Positions 1 to 8,504 of a DNA stretch of 64,000 bases are shown one piece after another. The notes beneath the pieces are model-generated. The model saw only the letters and a program-made list of their open reading frames with translations. It made no database searches and was not told the origin of the DNA. Source of the stretch: Ciceribacter sichuanensis (GTDB lineage: Bacteria > Pseudomonadota > Alphaproteobacteria > Rhizobiales > Rhizobiaceae); assembly GCF_024055605.1 (NCBI RefSeq), contig NZ_JAMXLX010000001.1, forward strand, positions 1,054,001 to 1,118,000. Direction: 5' to 3'. Position 1 is the first letter of the stretch. Every line of letters begins with the position of its first letter. The translations under genes and the position numbers were made by a program.

Positions 1-105
1 CGGACAAGCCGCGCGAGTGTCGCCCACAAAGGGGTCAGGTCTCTGGCCGCTGCTATTAGCGGCATTTCGGGGCCGAAGGCAAGGGCTTCTCGGCCCTCTC
101 CAGCC

Positions 106-948
106 TTATCGCGAAAGGAGCGTCAGCGCCGTCATCGAATCGAGCACGGTGCGGGTCACGCCGCCGAACAGGGTTTCCCACCAGCGCTTGTGGCTGTAGG
201 CACCCATGACCAGCAGGTCGATGGAGCTGTCGGAGAGGCGGTTCTCGATGGCGGCAGAGGCAGGAATATTGTCCGATTCCTGGCGGACGACGGTGACATT
301 GACGCCATGGCGCGCCAGCGTGGCCGCGATTTCGGCACCCGCCATCTCAGCCGACTGCATCGACGTTTCCGGAGGATCGACGGAAAACACCTCGACCGCT
401 TCGGCCGCCTTGAGGAAGGGCAGGGCGTCGAAGGTGGCGCGTGCCGCTTCTCGCGAACCGTTCCAGGCGATCAGTACGCGTTTGATCGGCTTCGGCTGCT
501 TGAGGATATAGGGAACCAGAAGGACCGGACGTCCGCTTTCGAACAGGAAGTTTTCAAGATCGGCGCGGCTTTCCGAAAGCAGACCACTTTCGCCCTGGCC
601 AGCAACAACCAGATCGACCGTTCGGGCGCTGTCGATGAGCGACGCGGCGCTATATCCCGCGGAAGAGACGAAGCTGCGCCATTCATGAGAGGTGCCGTTC
701 CGCTCGGCGGTGGAGCGGAAGACTTTCTCCACCTCCACCGTCTCCTTGTGGGCCATGTCCTGCAGCGCCTGAACGGTCGCGGGATCCGGGATTTCCATCG
801 GCGCGACCAGCGGAACGGCCGCGAGCGCCTCTGCATGCAGCCCGACGACATGGGCTCCGAACTGTTCTGCAAGGGAAATGGAAAAATCAGTGATTTGCTG
901 CGCGTCCTTCTGCAAATCGAGAACGGCAAGAAGTGTCTTGTAACCCAT
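106..948 (-). CDS. Universal stress protein, tandem UspA domains
   Basis: Cytoplasmic universal stress protein of about 280 residues. Two UspA-type units are visible: an N-terminal one opening with GYKTLLAVLDL and a C-terminal one opening with KRVLIAWNGS and closing with the nucleotide-binding loop around LVMGAYSHKRWWETLFGG. Two-domain Usp proteins of this length are common in rhizobia and are linked to stress survival; the exact role is not deducible here. The start at the ATG of MGYK is chosen over an upstream in-frame ATG because GAGGAG lies about seven bases before it. It is transcribed away from the cinA-like gene's promoter side, and probably forms its own unit. Confidence 0.85.
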   Translation of the reverse strand: MGYKTLLAVLDLQKDAQQITDFSISLAEQFGAHVVGLHAEALAAVPLVAPMEIPDPATVQALQDMAHKETVEVEKVFRSTAERNGTSHEWRSFVSSAGYSAASLIDSARTVDLVVAGQGESGLLSESRADLENFLFESGRPVLLVPYILKQPKPIKRVLIAWNGSREAARATFDALPFLKAAEAVEVFSVDPPETSMQSAEMAGAEIAATLARHGVNVTVVRQESDNIPASAAIENRLSDSSIDLLVMGAYSHKRWWETLFGGVTRTVLDSMTALTLLSR

Positions 949-1043
949 GGTGGTCTCCTCGGCGGTGTTCAAATCGGTCCCGCTTCAACATATTGCCGCC
1001 GGAGACTGGTCCCTTCCTTGACTTCGGTCAATAGAGAGCCGGC

Positions 1044-1832
1044 TCAGGCCAGTTCCCCGGTACCAAGGTCCTTGGCTCGAGCGGCATCCTTCTCCGCGGA
1101 GATCGCCGCGATCATCGCCTCGATAGCGACGGCCGCCGCATCGACGGCTGCCGCATCGCGGGCGCGCACCACGAGTTCGGTCGAAAAGCGCTGGCCATCG
1201 AACTGCGGGTAGGAGCCGATCGAGGTATCCGGATGCGCCTTCTGCACGCCGGCCAAAAGCGTCCCGATATCGCCCTCGCCGAACGGGCAGGCGATGGAAC
1301 GGGAAATCACCTTCGCACCGGCGGGAAGGGTGGAGATCACATTGTCCAGCATGGCCTGGAAGACCTGGGGAACGCCGGCCATCACATGCACGTTGCCGAT
1401 GACGAAGCCCGGTGCGGTGGAGACCGGATTGGGAATGTGACGCGCACCGCGCGGCATGCGGGCCATGCGTTGACGGGCCTCGGTGAATTCCATGCCGCGA
1501 CGTTCATACATCGCACCAAGCAGGCGCATCGCATCGGCATCGTGCTCGCACGGCACCCCGAAAGCCGCCGATACGGCGTCGGCGGTGATGTCGTCATGGG
1601 TCGGACCTATGCCGCCCGAGGTGAAAACGTAATCGTAGCGGCTGCGCAGCGCATCAAGCGCGGCAACGATTGCCTCCTCCTCGTCTCCGACGATACGCAC
1701 CTCCTTGAGGTCGATGCCGGCAACCGTCAGCATGTCGGCAAGGTGGCCGATATTCTTGTCCTTGGTGCGGCCCGAAAGCAGTTCGTCGCCGATGGCAAGC
1801 ATGGCGGCCGTCTTGATGGTGGCTTGTGTCAT
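1044..1832 (-). CDS. CinA-like competence/damage-inducible domain protein (molybdopterin-binding fold)
   Basis: About 262 residues with the MoCF_biosynth (CinA N-terminal) fold: AAMLAIGDELLSGRTKDKN near the N terminus and TSGGIGPTHDDITADA, the characteristic SGGIGPTxDD signature. It lacks the C-terminal nicotinamide-nucleotide amidase domain of full-length CinA, so it is the stand-alone form that is widespread in alphaproteobacteria, where the substrate is not settled. The start at MTQATIKTAA is inferred from family alignment; the ribosome binding site there is weak, and a longer N terminus beginning at 1901 is possible but looks non-homologous. It is divergent from wrbA across about 300 bases. 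Confidence 0.82.
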   Translation of the reverse strand: MTQATIKTAAMLAIGDELLSGRTKDKNIGHLADMLTVAGIDLKEVRIVGDEEEAIVAALDALRSRYDYVFTSGGIGPTHDDITADAVSAAFGVPCEHDADAMRLLGAMYERRGMEFTEARQRMARMPRGARHIPNPVSTAPGFVIGNVHVMAGVPQVFQAMLDNVISTLPAGAKVISRSIACPFGEGDIGTLLAGVQKAHPDTSIGSYPQFDGQRFSTELVVRARDAAAVDAAAVAIEAMIAAISAEKDAARAKDLGTGELA

Positions 1833-2129
1833 GGAGGTGAGGGATCCCGATATTGCGTCGTGTGCAGAACCTAGTCCCGTCTCTCTCGGAAGCAAGGGCA
1901 TTGTTCCGTCGTTCGCGTGCGGAAGTATGTCGGTAAGGCAAATGCAAGGATAAATCGTTCACCGGGATTGAACACTCCGTCTCAGTGTCGTCATCTGGTG
2001 AACGACAGATGGCTGCTATAAATTCCCGTCATCGATCACGACGGAACATCTGACATGATCTTCGACTTCCTGAAACGGCTGCTCAGCGGCCAACCTCAAC
2101 CGGCAATCCCAGCAAAGGAAAGCAAGCCA

Positions 2130-2726
2130 ATGGCAAAGGTACTCGTACTCTACTACTCTTCGTATGGTCACATCGAAACCATGGCCTATGCCGTGGCCGA
2201 AGGTGCAAAGTCGGCTGGTGCCGAAGTCACCGTCAAGCGCGTTCCCGAACTGGTTCCGGAAGAAGTCGCCAAGAGCTCCCATTTCAAGCTCGACCAGAAG
2301 GCCGAGATCGCAACCCCGGCGGAACTGGAAAACTACGACGCCATCATCGTCGGCGCTGGCACCCGCTTCGGCACGGTCGCTTCGCAGATGCGCAACTTCT
2401 GGGACCAGACCGGCGGTCTGTGGTTCACCGGCAAGCTGGTCGGCAAGGTAGGTTCGGTTTTCACCTCGTCCGCAACTCAGCACGGCGGTCAGGAATCCAC
2501 CATTCTCGGCTTCATCCCGACCCTGCTGCACCACGGTATGGTTGTTGCCGGCCTGCCTTATGCCTTCCAGGGCCAGATGGGCGTTGATGCCGTCAAGGGT
2601 GGCTCGCCTTACGGCGCATCGACGATCACGGACGGCGACGGCTCGCGCCAGCCTTCGGAAGTCGAACTGGAAGCCGCCAAGTTCCAGGGCGCGCACGTCG
2701 CCAAGCTTGCTGCAAAGCTCGCCTGA
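2130..2726 (+). CDS. wrbA: NAD(P)H:quinone oxidoreductase, WrbA flavodoxin-like
   Basis: 198 residues, the normal WrbA length. The flavodoxin-type FMN-binding loop is seen at the N terminus ([12 protein letters not shown]), followed by the WrbA-specific GAGTRFG and [12 protein letters not shown] segments. WrbA proteins are tetrameric FMN enzymes that reduce quinones by two electrons in the cytoplasm and protect against oxidative stress. An upstream ATG at 2055 keeps the frame, but the ATG at 2130 is preceded by AAAGGAAAG and gives the family N terminus [10 protein letters not shown] strong terminator follows 27 bases after the stop, so the gene is likely monocistronic. Confidence 0.93.
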   Translation: MAKVLVLYYSSYGHIETMAYAVAEGAKSAGAEVTVKRVPELVPEEVAKSSHFKLDQKAEIATPAELENYDAIIVGAGTRFGTVASQMRNFWDQTGGLWFTGKLVGKVGSVFTSSATQHGGQESTILGFIPTLLHHGMVVAGLPYAFQGQMGVDAVKGGSPYGASTITDGDGSRQPSEVELEAAKFQGAHVAKLAAKLA

Positions 2727-2753
2727 TCGGCTTTCGATACTTGATCAATGATA

Positions 2754-2781
2754 GGGCGGAGGATTTTCCTCCGCCTTTTTT
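2754..2781 (+). terminator. Rho-independent terminator after wrbA
   Basis: Nine-base-pair stem GGCGGAGGA / TCCTCCGCC with a three-base T loop, followed by a run of T residues. It sits directly downstream of wrbA. Confidence 0.9.
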
Positions 2782-2871
2782 GTGACTTCGGTCACTGTTT
2801 TATGGTTTTTGAAACGAAAAATTAGGCACTTGCGGCGCTGAATTCTGTCAGAGAGGACAGGATGAACGGCC

Positions 2872-3129
2872 ATGAATGAACGCAGAGCTCAACCAAGGTC
2901 GCGGGCCCTGAAGGCGGCGCGCATCATTCTGCCGGGCGGGTATTCCACCTTCGACTGCATGGTCCGCAATCTCTCCGAGGGCGGAGCAAAGCTGGTGATG
3001 GAAACCACGGCCGGCATACCGGACGAATTCAATCTGAGATTCGAGGACGGCAGCATCCGCCCCTGCAGGGCGTGCTGGCGCAATGCCAAGGAACTCGGTG
3101 TTTCCTTCGATGCGGTAAACGCGGCCTGA
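2872..3129 (+). CDS. Small PilZ-domain protein
   Basis: 85 residues consisting of a single PilZ domain. The cyclic-di-GMP contact motifs are recognisable: the N-terminal RRAQPRSR arginine cluster (RxxxR type) and NLSEGG matching the (D/N)xSxxG motif, with later beta strands around RACWRNAKELGVSF. PilZ proteins are receptors for cyclic-di-GMP; very short stand-alone versions are numerous in rhizobia and mostly uncharacterised. The start codon is fixed by an upstream in-frame block (an earlier ATG in another frame stops after five codons). A second stand-alone PilZ protein lies at 17251-17586. Confidence 0.85.
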   Translation: MNERRAQPRSRALKAARIILPGGYSTFDCMVRNLSEGGAKLVMETTAGIPDEFNLRFEDGSIRPCRACWRNAKELGVSFDAVNAA

Positions 3130-3229
3130 CCCCGGATCTCATCGTGCGACTGGCGCGGACTGCACCTGAACGGTGCTCGTCCCTGATGAGGCGGTTGGTG
3201 TCCGAAAACGCCGGATGACATTCATCAAT

Positions 3230-3315
3230 TGGTGCGGACGACGGGGGTCGAACCCGTATAGCCAAAGGCTGAGAGATTTTAAGTCTCTTGCGTCTACCAG
3301 TTTCGCCACGTCCGC
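3230..3315 (-). tRNA. tRNA-Leu (anticodon TAA)
   Basis: The minus strand folds into a class II tRNA of 86 bases with a long variable arm. The acceptor stem GCGGACG pairs with CGTCCGC, the T arm contains GGGTTCGACCCCC, the anticodon loop reads ACTTAAAAT with TAA as the anticodon, and the 3' CCA is encoded. It lies between the PilZ gene and a gene for a secreted unknown protein, with no sign of integration next to it. Confidence 0.95.
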
Positions 3316-3444
3316 GCGGGCTTCTATGTCCAGCACTTGGCGGATTCGGTCAAGGGCTGCTGTTCTTGAATGTGTTCGGCCGGGACGCCCCTGTTTGCGC
3401 CCCGAGCACATGATTTCGCGTCAATTGTGCAGGGCGAGGCTTGC

Positions 3445-4047
3445 TCAGCGGTGGGCGACGACAGTGAAGGGCTGTTCGACGCTGGTGGTTTTCTGGCCGA
3501 GCGTGTCGTTGACCGTGTAGCGCAGACGATAGGCGCCCGGGGCCGCACCATCGATATCGAGGGTGAGGTGGGTGTACATCTCCTGGTTTCTCGCATAGCC
3601 GGCAAACGAGAATGTGCCGAAATTCTTCTGGCTGGCCAGTATTTCGCCCTTGCTGTCGATCAGTTCGAAATCGACCGTGAAGTTCGAATGCTGCAACCCG
3701 TCATCCTGCCTCTGCCAATTGAGACCGATGAGTTCCACATAGGTGATCAGCGGTTCTCCGGGTTCGAAGACCGGTTCCTTTCTCGGCTTGTAGGCGCCGT
3801 AGCCCTTCGGCCTTTCGGTCACGAAGACCGCCTTGCCTACGGTGAGGGGCAGGAGGCCGCCAAAATCGGCGAAGGCGTCGCGCATGGCTTCGAATGCGCC
3901 GACGAAATCGCTCCTGTCGGCCTTTTTCTCGGCCTCCGCCGCGGCTGTCGCAAGCATTCCGGCGGACGCTTCCGAAGTCAGGAAAGCGGCCGAGATTGCA
4001 AGTGCAGCCAGTTTCAGCCCGTAACTTGTGATTTTCCTCATATGCAC
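3445..4047 (-). CDS. Secreted/periplasmic protein of unknown function
   Basis: 200 residues. An N-terminal signal peptide is clear (basic start, hydrophobic stretch LKLAALAISAAFLT, then ASAG as a likely cleavage site). The mature part has an alpha-helical segment followed by beta-rich sequence with the pattern of an immunoglobulin-like sandwich (GEPLITYVELIG ... YTHLTLDIDG ... YRLRYTVNDTLG). I do not recognise a named family. Two ATGs two codons apart (4047 and 4041) are both possible starts; GGGG lies ten bases before the first. Downstream of the tRNA-Leu gene on the same strand order, and 80 bases from trkH. Confidence 0.7.
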   Translation of the reverse strand: MHMRKITSYGLKLAALAISAAFLTSEASAGMLATAAAEAEKKADRSDFVGAFEAMRDAFADFGGLLPLTVGKAVFVTERPKGYGAYKPRKEPVFEPGEPLITYVELIGLNWQRQDDGLQHSNFTVDFELIDSKGEILASQKNFGTFSFAGYARNQEMYTHLTLDIDGAAPGAYRLRYTVNDTLGQKTTSVEQPFTVVAHR

Positions 4048-4127
4048 GACATCCCCGCCTGCGAGTCACCCGCGTCAAGTCTGGAAGAAAGCGGCGCGCC
4101 GTCAAGCCGGCAGGGCTGGCTCTTTCA

Positions 4128-5615
4128 TCAGTTGCGCCAGAAAATTGGCATCAGCAGCACAAGCACTGTGAGGATTTCCAGACGTCCGAGCAGCATCATG
4201 ATCGACATGACATAAAGTTCGGGGTCGTTGAAGCTCGAGAAATTTCCGACCGGGCCTATCTGCGGGCTGACGCCCGGACCGACATTCGAGAGTGCCGTGA
4301 TGACGGCGGAAGTCGATGTCATCATGTCATAACCCAGAGCGGCCATAGCCATGCTGCCGAGCACCCAGAGAAAGATGTAGGCACTGAAAAACAGGAAGAC
4401 GGTGCGCTGTGTCTCGGCATCGACCGTCTGGCTGCCGTAACGCACCGAATAGACGGCGTTGGGGTAGATCAGCTTCTTCAGGCCTGTACCAAGGATGTTG
4501 AACAGGATGACAAAGCGGTAGGCCTTGATGCCGCCGGCCGTGGACCCCGAGCAGCCGCCGATGAAGGTGGCGAAAAACGCGGCCATGACGGTGAACGGTC
4601 CCCATCCCAGATAATCCTGGCTGGAGAAACCGGTGGTGGACAGGATGGACGAGAAGTTGAAGAAAGCGTGTGTCAGGGCGTCAGGGAAAGGTTCGCCGTT
4701 CCGCAGGTGGTTGTAGATCGCCGCAGACAATGAAAAGGCGATGACATACCCCAGAAAGACGCCGATCTGCGGATCGCGCAACGCATCCAGGCGACCACGA
4801 ACCGCCAGCACGATCAGGATCGAGAATGGCAGGCTCGATATTGTCATGAAGAAGGTCGACACCCACAAGACGGCGTTGCTTTTGAAATAGTCGAAAGAGG
4901 CATCGTGGGTCGAAAAACCGGCGGTGGCGACGGTAGAAAATGCGTGGTTGATTGCGTCGAAGCGGCTCATTCCAGCAAGGGCGTAGCTGATGGCGCAGGC
5001 CAGCGTGATGCCGACATAGATGGCGATGAAGGCACGGGTGAAGGTGGCGAGCCGGGCGAATGGCTTGTCGCTGGTGTCGGAGGATTCCATCTTGAAGAAG
5101 GACATGCCGCCGACGCGCAGGAAGGGGAGAACGAACAGTCCGAGAGCCACGATGCCTATACCGCCGAGCCATGCCAGCAGCGATCGCCACATCAAGAGGC
5201 CGGGTGGCATCGAATCAAGCCCGACGATCACTGTCGAACCGGTGGTGGTGATGCCGGAAATCGATTCGAACAGGGCCTGGGCAAAGCTGAGGTCGGCGTC
5301 GGAAAACATGAAAGGTACTGCGCCGGCCAGCGAGAATACGGCCCAGAGCACATTGACCAGCAGGAAGCCGAGCCGTTTCGTGAACATCGGCGGCGCACCG
5401 CGTGTCGCCATGGCGGCAAGCAGGGACACTCCCCCGACCATGAAGGCGCAGGTCGTGAAGACACGCCAGTCCGGATGGCCGTAATAAAGGTCGACCATCG
5501 CCGGAACCAGCATTGCGATAGAAAGATAGAGACCGCAAAGGGAGGCGATGTAGACAACGGCTCGGAGGGTGTTGGCGTTCAAGGATGAGAACCCGGTTTT
5601 CGAGGTCGTGCGCAA
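4128..5615 (-). CDS. trkH: TrkH-family potassium uptake protein, membrane subunit
   Basis: 495 residues, the usual TrkH length, with about ten to twelve hydrophobic helices and the repeated pore-loop signatures of the Trk/Ktr/HKT superfamily, for example SGITTTGSTV, STVATAGFSTHD, SSILSTTGFSS and ALSNVGPGVSP. These four selectivity-filter regions each carry the conserved glycine (GS, GF, GF, GP). TrkH moves potassium across the inner membrane together with the cytoplasmic NAD-binding subunit TrkA, which is not encoded in this window. It is divergent from ilvA with only about 60 bases between the two starts. Confidence 0.92.
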   Translation of the reverse strand: MRTTSKTGFSSLNANTLRAVVYIASLCGLYLSIAMLVPAMVDLYYGHPDWRVFTTCAFMVGGVSLLAAMATRGAPPMFTKRLGFLLVNVLWAVFSLAGAVPFMFSDADLSFAQALFESISGITTTGSTVIVGLDSMPPGLLMWRSLLAWLGGIGIVALGLFVLPFLRVGGMSFFKMESSDTSDKPFARLATFTRAFIAIYVGITLACAISYALAGMSRFDAINHAFSTVATAGFSTHDASFDYFKSNAVLWVSTFFMTISSLPFSILIVLAVRGRLDALRDPQIGVFLGYVIAFSLSAAIYNHLRNGEPFPDALTHAFFNFSSILSTTGFSSQDYLGWGPFTVMAAFFATFIGGCSGSTAGGIKAYRFVILFNILGTGLKKLIYPNAVYSVRYGSQTVDAETQRTVFLFFSAYIFLWVLGSMAMAALGYDMMTSTSAVITALSNVGPGVSPQIGPVGNFSSFNDPELYVMSIMMLLGRLEILTVLVLLMPIFWRN

Positions 5616-5675
5616 ACAGGCTTTGTCTCCGCCGCCTGTCTATGCCATAGCGACACCGACCCGAAAATTCAACGG

Positions 5676-6935
5676 ATGGAAAAAGTGACGCACAAGGACG
5701 TCGAGGCAGCGCTGGAAGCCATGCGGGGCCTGTTCCCCGCCACGCCGCTGCAGTTCAACGAGCATCTGAGCGCCCGTTACGGCGCAAATGTCTACTTGAA
5801 ACGCGAGGATCTGACGCCTGTGCGATCCTACAAGATCCGTGGCGCCTTCAATTTCCTGCGCAAGATCGTGGCCGATGGCGCCGAGGGCAAAACCTTCGTC
5901 TGCGCCTCCGCCGGCAATCACGCCCAGGGTTTTGCCTTCGTCTGCAGACATTTCGGTGTGCCGGGAATCGTCTTCATGCCGGTCACCACACCGCAGCAGA
6001 AGATCGACAAGACCCGCGTGTTCGGTGGCGAGTTCATCACCATCCGCCTGTTCGGCGATATCTTCGACCAGTGCTATGCGGCGGCCCGCGAACATGTCGA
6101 GGTGATCGGTGGCTATATGGTGCCGCCCTTTGACCACGAGGATATCATTGAGGGGCAGGCGACGGTGGCGGCCGAGATCGCGGAGCAGTTGCCTGAGGAT
6201 GTTGCGCCTGATCTCGTCATCGTTCCGGTTGGCGGCGGTGGCCTGTCCGCCGGCGTTACAGGCTATCTGGCGGATCGCCTTGGCCGGGATTCCTTCCTCT
6301 TCTGCGAGCCGGCCGGTGCGCCGAGCCTCCGAAAGAGCCTCGAGGCCGGAAAGATCGTGACGCTGCCCAAGGTCGACAATTTCGTCGATGGCGCAGCTGT
6401 CGCCCGGATTGGCGACCTGAATTTCGCCGCCCTCAAGGGCTTTCCCCCCGAGCAGGTGGTGATCGTACCGGAGAATGCCATCTGCGTGACGATGAGCGAC
6501 ATGCTCAACGTCGAGGGGGTGGTTCTGGAACCGGCAGGCGCTCTGTCGATTGCCGCACTGGATCTCCTTCCGCGCGAGCGAATCGAGGGCAAGACGGTGG
6601 TTGCGGTCGTCTCCGGCGGCAATTTCGATTTCGAGCGTCTCCCCGACGTCAAGGAACGCGCGATGCGATATGCGGGGCTGAAGAAATACTTCATCCTTCG
6701 CCTGCCGCAGCGCCCGGGCGCGCTTCGCGATTTCCTCAACCTGCTGGGGCCGGACGATGATATCGCCCGCTTCGAATACCTGAAGAAATCCGCCCGTAAT
6801 TTCGGTTCGATCCTGATAGGCATCGAAACGAGCCGGCGGGAGAACTTTGCCGAACTGGCGAGCCGCTTCGAAGCGGCGGGCCTCGGCTACGAGGATATCA
6901 CCGAGAACGAAATCCTCGCCAACCTGATCATCTGA
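5676..6935 (+). CDS. ilvA: Threonine ammonia-lyase (threonine dehydratase)
   Basis: 419 residues. Catalyses the PLP-dependent deamination of threonine to 2-oxobutanoate, the first committed step to isoleucine. The PLP lysine is in RSYKIRGAFNF, the cofactor phosphate is held by a glycine-rich PVGGGGLSAG loop, and a single ACT-like regulatory domain follows (from about residue 330, KYFILRLPQRPGALRDF). The length and single regulatory domain place it in the short IlvA class common in alphaproteobacteria; feedback inhibition by isoleucine is likely but not certain. Its 3' end overlaps the convergent hydrolase gene by eight bases. Confidence 0.92.
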   Translation: MEKVTHKDVEAALEAMRGLFPATPLQFNEHLSARYGANVYLKREDLTPVRSYKIRGAFNFLRKIVADGAEGKTFVCASAGNHAQGFAFVCRHFGVPGIVFMPVTTPQQKIDKTRVFGGEFITIRLFGDIFDQCYAAAREHVEVIGGYMVPPFDHEDIIEGQATVAAEIAEQLPEDVAPDLVIVPVGGGGLSAGVTGYLADRLGRDSFLFCEPAGAPSLRKSLEAGKIVTLPKVDNFVDGAAVARIGDLNFAALKGFPPEQVVIVPENAICVTMSDMLNVEGVVLEPAGALSIAALDLLPRERIEGKTVVAVVSGGNFDFERLPDVKERAMRYAGLKKYFILRLPQRPGALRDFLNLLGPDDDIARFEYLKKSARNFGSILIGIETSRRENFAELASRFEAAGLGYEDITENEILANLII

Positions 6936-7863
6936 GCGAGGGCAGTTCTTTCAGCCAGTCGACGATCACCCGGGCCAGGGCTCTTGTCGTTTCGGGTGAC
7001 AACGCGTCGCCGGCAACGACATGCCGCTCGGGATCGCCGATGGGGCCGGGATCGAGCAGCCGATGGGCCCCGCCCCAGCGGTTTGAAACGGCGACAGTCT
7101 TGTCAAAGCGAACGATTCTGTCGGACGGCGACTGGATGAAAAACGCTGGTGTTGCAATGCTTTCTACCGGACAACGGGCAGCAAGCTTAACAAGCCGCGC
7201 CATCGGCAAAAGGGCTTCGACTGGATAGGCCGTCGTCCAGAGCGTTGCGTGGGCGGCGTTTGTCGGCTCGAACTGCCGGTGGGAGCCAAGGACCAGACGG
7301 GCGATATTGCGGGCGAAGGGAAACGTCAGCAGGAATGCGCCGCGATTGGCGATGCCGTAGTTCGGTGACAGAAAGACCGCGGCAGCGACGCGGCCGGAAA
7401 ACTGCGGCAGCGACATCGCGTAGGTGGCAAGTGAGGCGCCGGTCGAGCAGGCCATTACCACGACTTTCTCGCCGAGCCGTTCGCCGATCGCAAGCGCTTC
7501 CGCATAGTCCTCAAGCCATTCCTCCACGCTGGCTTCGGCCATGGCGTCGCCCGAACGTCCATGACCCGTGAGCCGGGTAAAGAAGAGATTTGCGCCGAGT
7601 GAGGTCGCGACCAGATCGGGCAGGGGGCGCAGCTCGCCGGCCGTGGCGGAGAAGCCGTGGATGTAGATGATCGAGATGGGGCTCCGCGTCTTACCGTTTG
7701 GGTCTGCCCAGACGATCTGCTTGAATGCGTGGGACCTGATATCTGCATACCTGGCCTCGGACAAAGCCAGGTATTCATCCGGATCGACCCCGATGGCCGC
7801 CGGATCGAAATGCGGACAAGGCCCGGCGCGATGGCGGGCGATCAGCGCGAATGGGCTCGGCAT
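6928..7863 (-). CDS. Alpha/beta hydrolase (lipase/esterase-like)
   Basis: 311 residues with an alpha/beta-hydrolase fold: oxyanion-hole region IYIHGFSA, nucleophile elbow around MACSTGAS, a late acidic region SPSDRIVRFD and a C-terminal histidine in ERHVVAGD, giving a plausible Ser-Asp-His triad. The elbow reads A-x-S-x-G instead of the usual G-x-S-x-G. Substrate unknown; the general look is that of a serine aminopeptidase/monoglyceride-lipase-type hydrolase (Hydrolase_4). No signal peptide is visible. It is convergent with ilvA and overlaps it by eight bases, so the two share no obvious function. Confidence 0.8.
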   Translation of the reverse strand: MPSPFALIARHRAGPCPHFDPAAIGVDPDEYLALSEARYADIRSHAFKQIVWADPNGKTRSPISIIYIHGFSATAGELRPLPDLVATSLGANLFFTRLTGHGRSGDAMAEASVEEWLEDYAEALAIGERLGEKVVVMACSTGASLATYAMSLPQFSGRVAAAVFLSPNYGIANRGAFLLTFPFARNIARLVLGSHRQFEPTNAAHATLWTTAYPVEALLPMARLVKLAARCPVESIATPAFFIQSPSDRIVRFDKTVAVSNRWGGAHRLLDPGPIGDPERHVVAGDALSPETTRALARVIVDWLKELPSLR

Positions 7864-7937
7864 GGACGGCCCGGCTCTGCTCCGTGGTTCGGTTGAAAGC
7901 CTAGCCTGTCCTGTTGGAAAGACAAGACGATGTCAGT

Positions 7938-7971
7938 CCCTGTGGAGAGACGGGCCCTGTGGAGAGACGGG
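7938..7971. repeat. Two tandem copies of a 17-bp unit
   Basis: The unit CCCTGTGGAGAGACGGG occurs twice head to tail without mismatch, in the 213-base gap between the hydrolase gene start and the HlyU-family gene. No other copy was noticed in the window. It could be a slippage duplication or a pair of regulatory sites. Confidence 0.9.
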
Positions 7972-8076
7972 CCATCTTGTCGCTTGTATCGCCCTTTGAT
8001 GGACCTTCCGCAATTTCCGGTCTTTCCGGACGGCTCGGGACTTTTTCTCTGTCACTCTATGTGGTAGCCAATCGCC

Positions 8077-8400
8077 ATGGCTTCCTTTCTTTCGAACATC
8101 CTGTCCGTTTTCACCGGTGGCTCCAAGGGAGCCGCACCGTCCGCGCCGGCTGCCGAGCCTCAGGCCTATCAGGATTGTCTGATCCACGCAGCGCCGATCC
8201 GCGAGGGCAGTCAGTATCGGCTGGCCGGAAAGATCGAAAAGCAGGTGAACGGCGAGGCACTGGAACGCACTTTCATCCGGGCCGACATCTTCACCTCGCT
8301 CGATGATGCGCTCGAATGCACCTTCCGCAAGGCGCGCCAGATCATCGACCAGAACGGTGCCTCCCTGTTTTCCGACGGCGAGAAGTCACGCAACGTCTGA
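8077..8400 (+). CDS. HlyU-family protein
   Basis: 107 residues. After a short N terminus (ASFLSNILSVFTGG) the protein matches the HlyU family pattern: YQDCLIHAAPIREGSQYRLAG, then EKQVNG and FIRADIFTSLDDALE, then KARQIIDQNG. HlyU in Vibrio is a regulator of haemolysin expression, but the small rhizobial members of this family have no demonstrated role and carry no recognisable DNA-binding helix, so a regulatory function here is not assured. It stands alone between the hydrolase and the Amt-fusion gene. Confidence 0.75.
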   Translation: MASFLSNILSVFTGGSKGAAPSAPAAEPQAYQDCLIHAAPIREGSQYRLAGKIEKQVNGEALERTFIRADIFTSLDDALECTFRKARQIIDQNGASLFSDGEKSRNV

Positions 8401-8504
8401 CGGGCGTCGGTCTGCAGTTGCGACCGCGTAGCGCATCACGGTCTTCCCGCATCGCAAAAAACCACCCGTCACGAACACGTAATCTTAAATGATTACCGCT
8501 TGTA

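Noticed and set aside
1..105. Hairpin GGGCCGA...TCGGCCC downstream of the stress protein gene as a terminator
   Set aside because: No U tract on the relevant strand and a large loop; too weak to list.
190..1212. 340-codon plus-strand frame over the stress protein and cinA-like genes
   Set aside because: Antisense to two recognisable proteins and spans their intergenic gap; no family similarity.
2010..2030. GCTATAAAT as the -10 element of wrbA
   Set aside because: No -35 element at a suitable distance could be found, so the promoter call is not supported.
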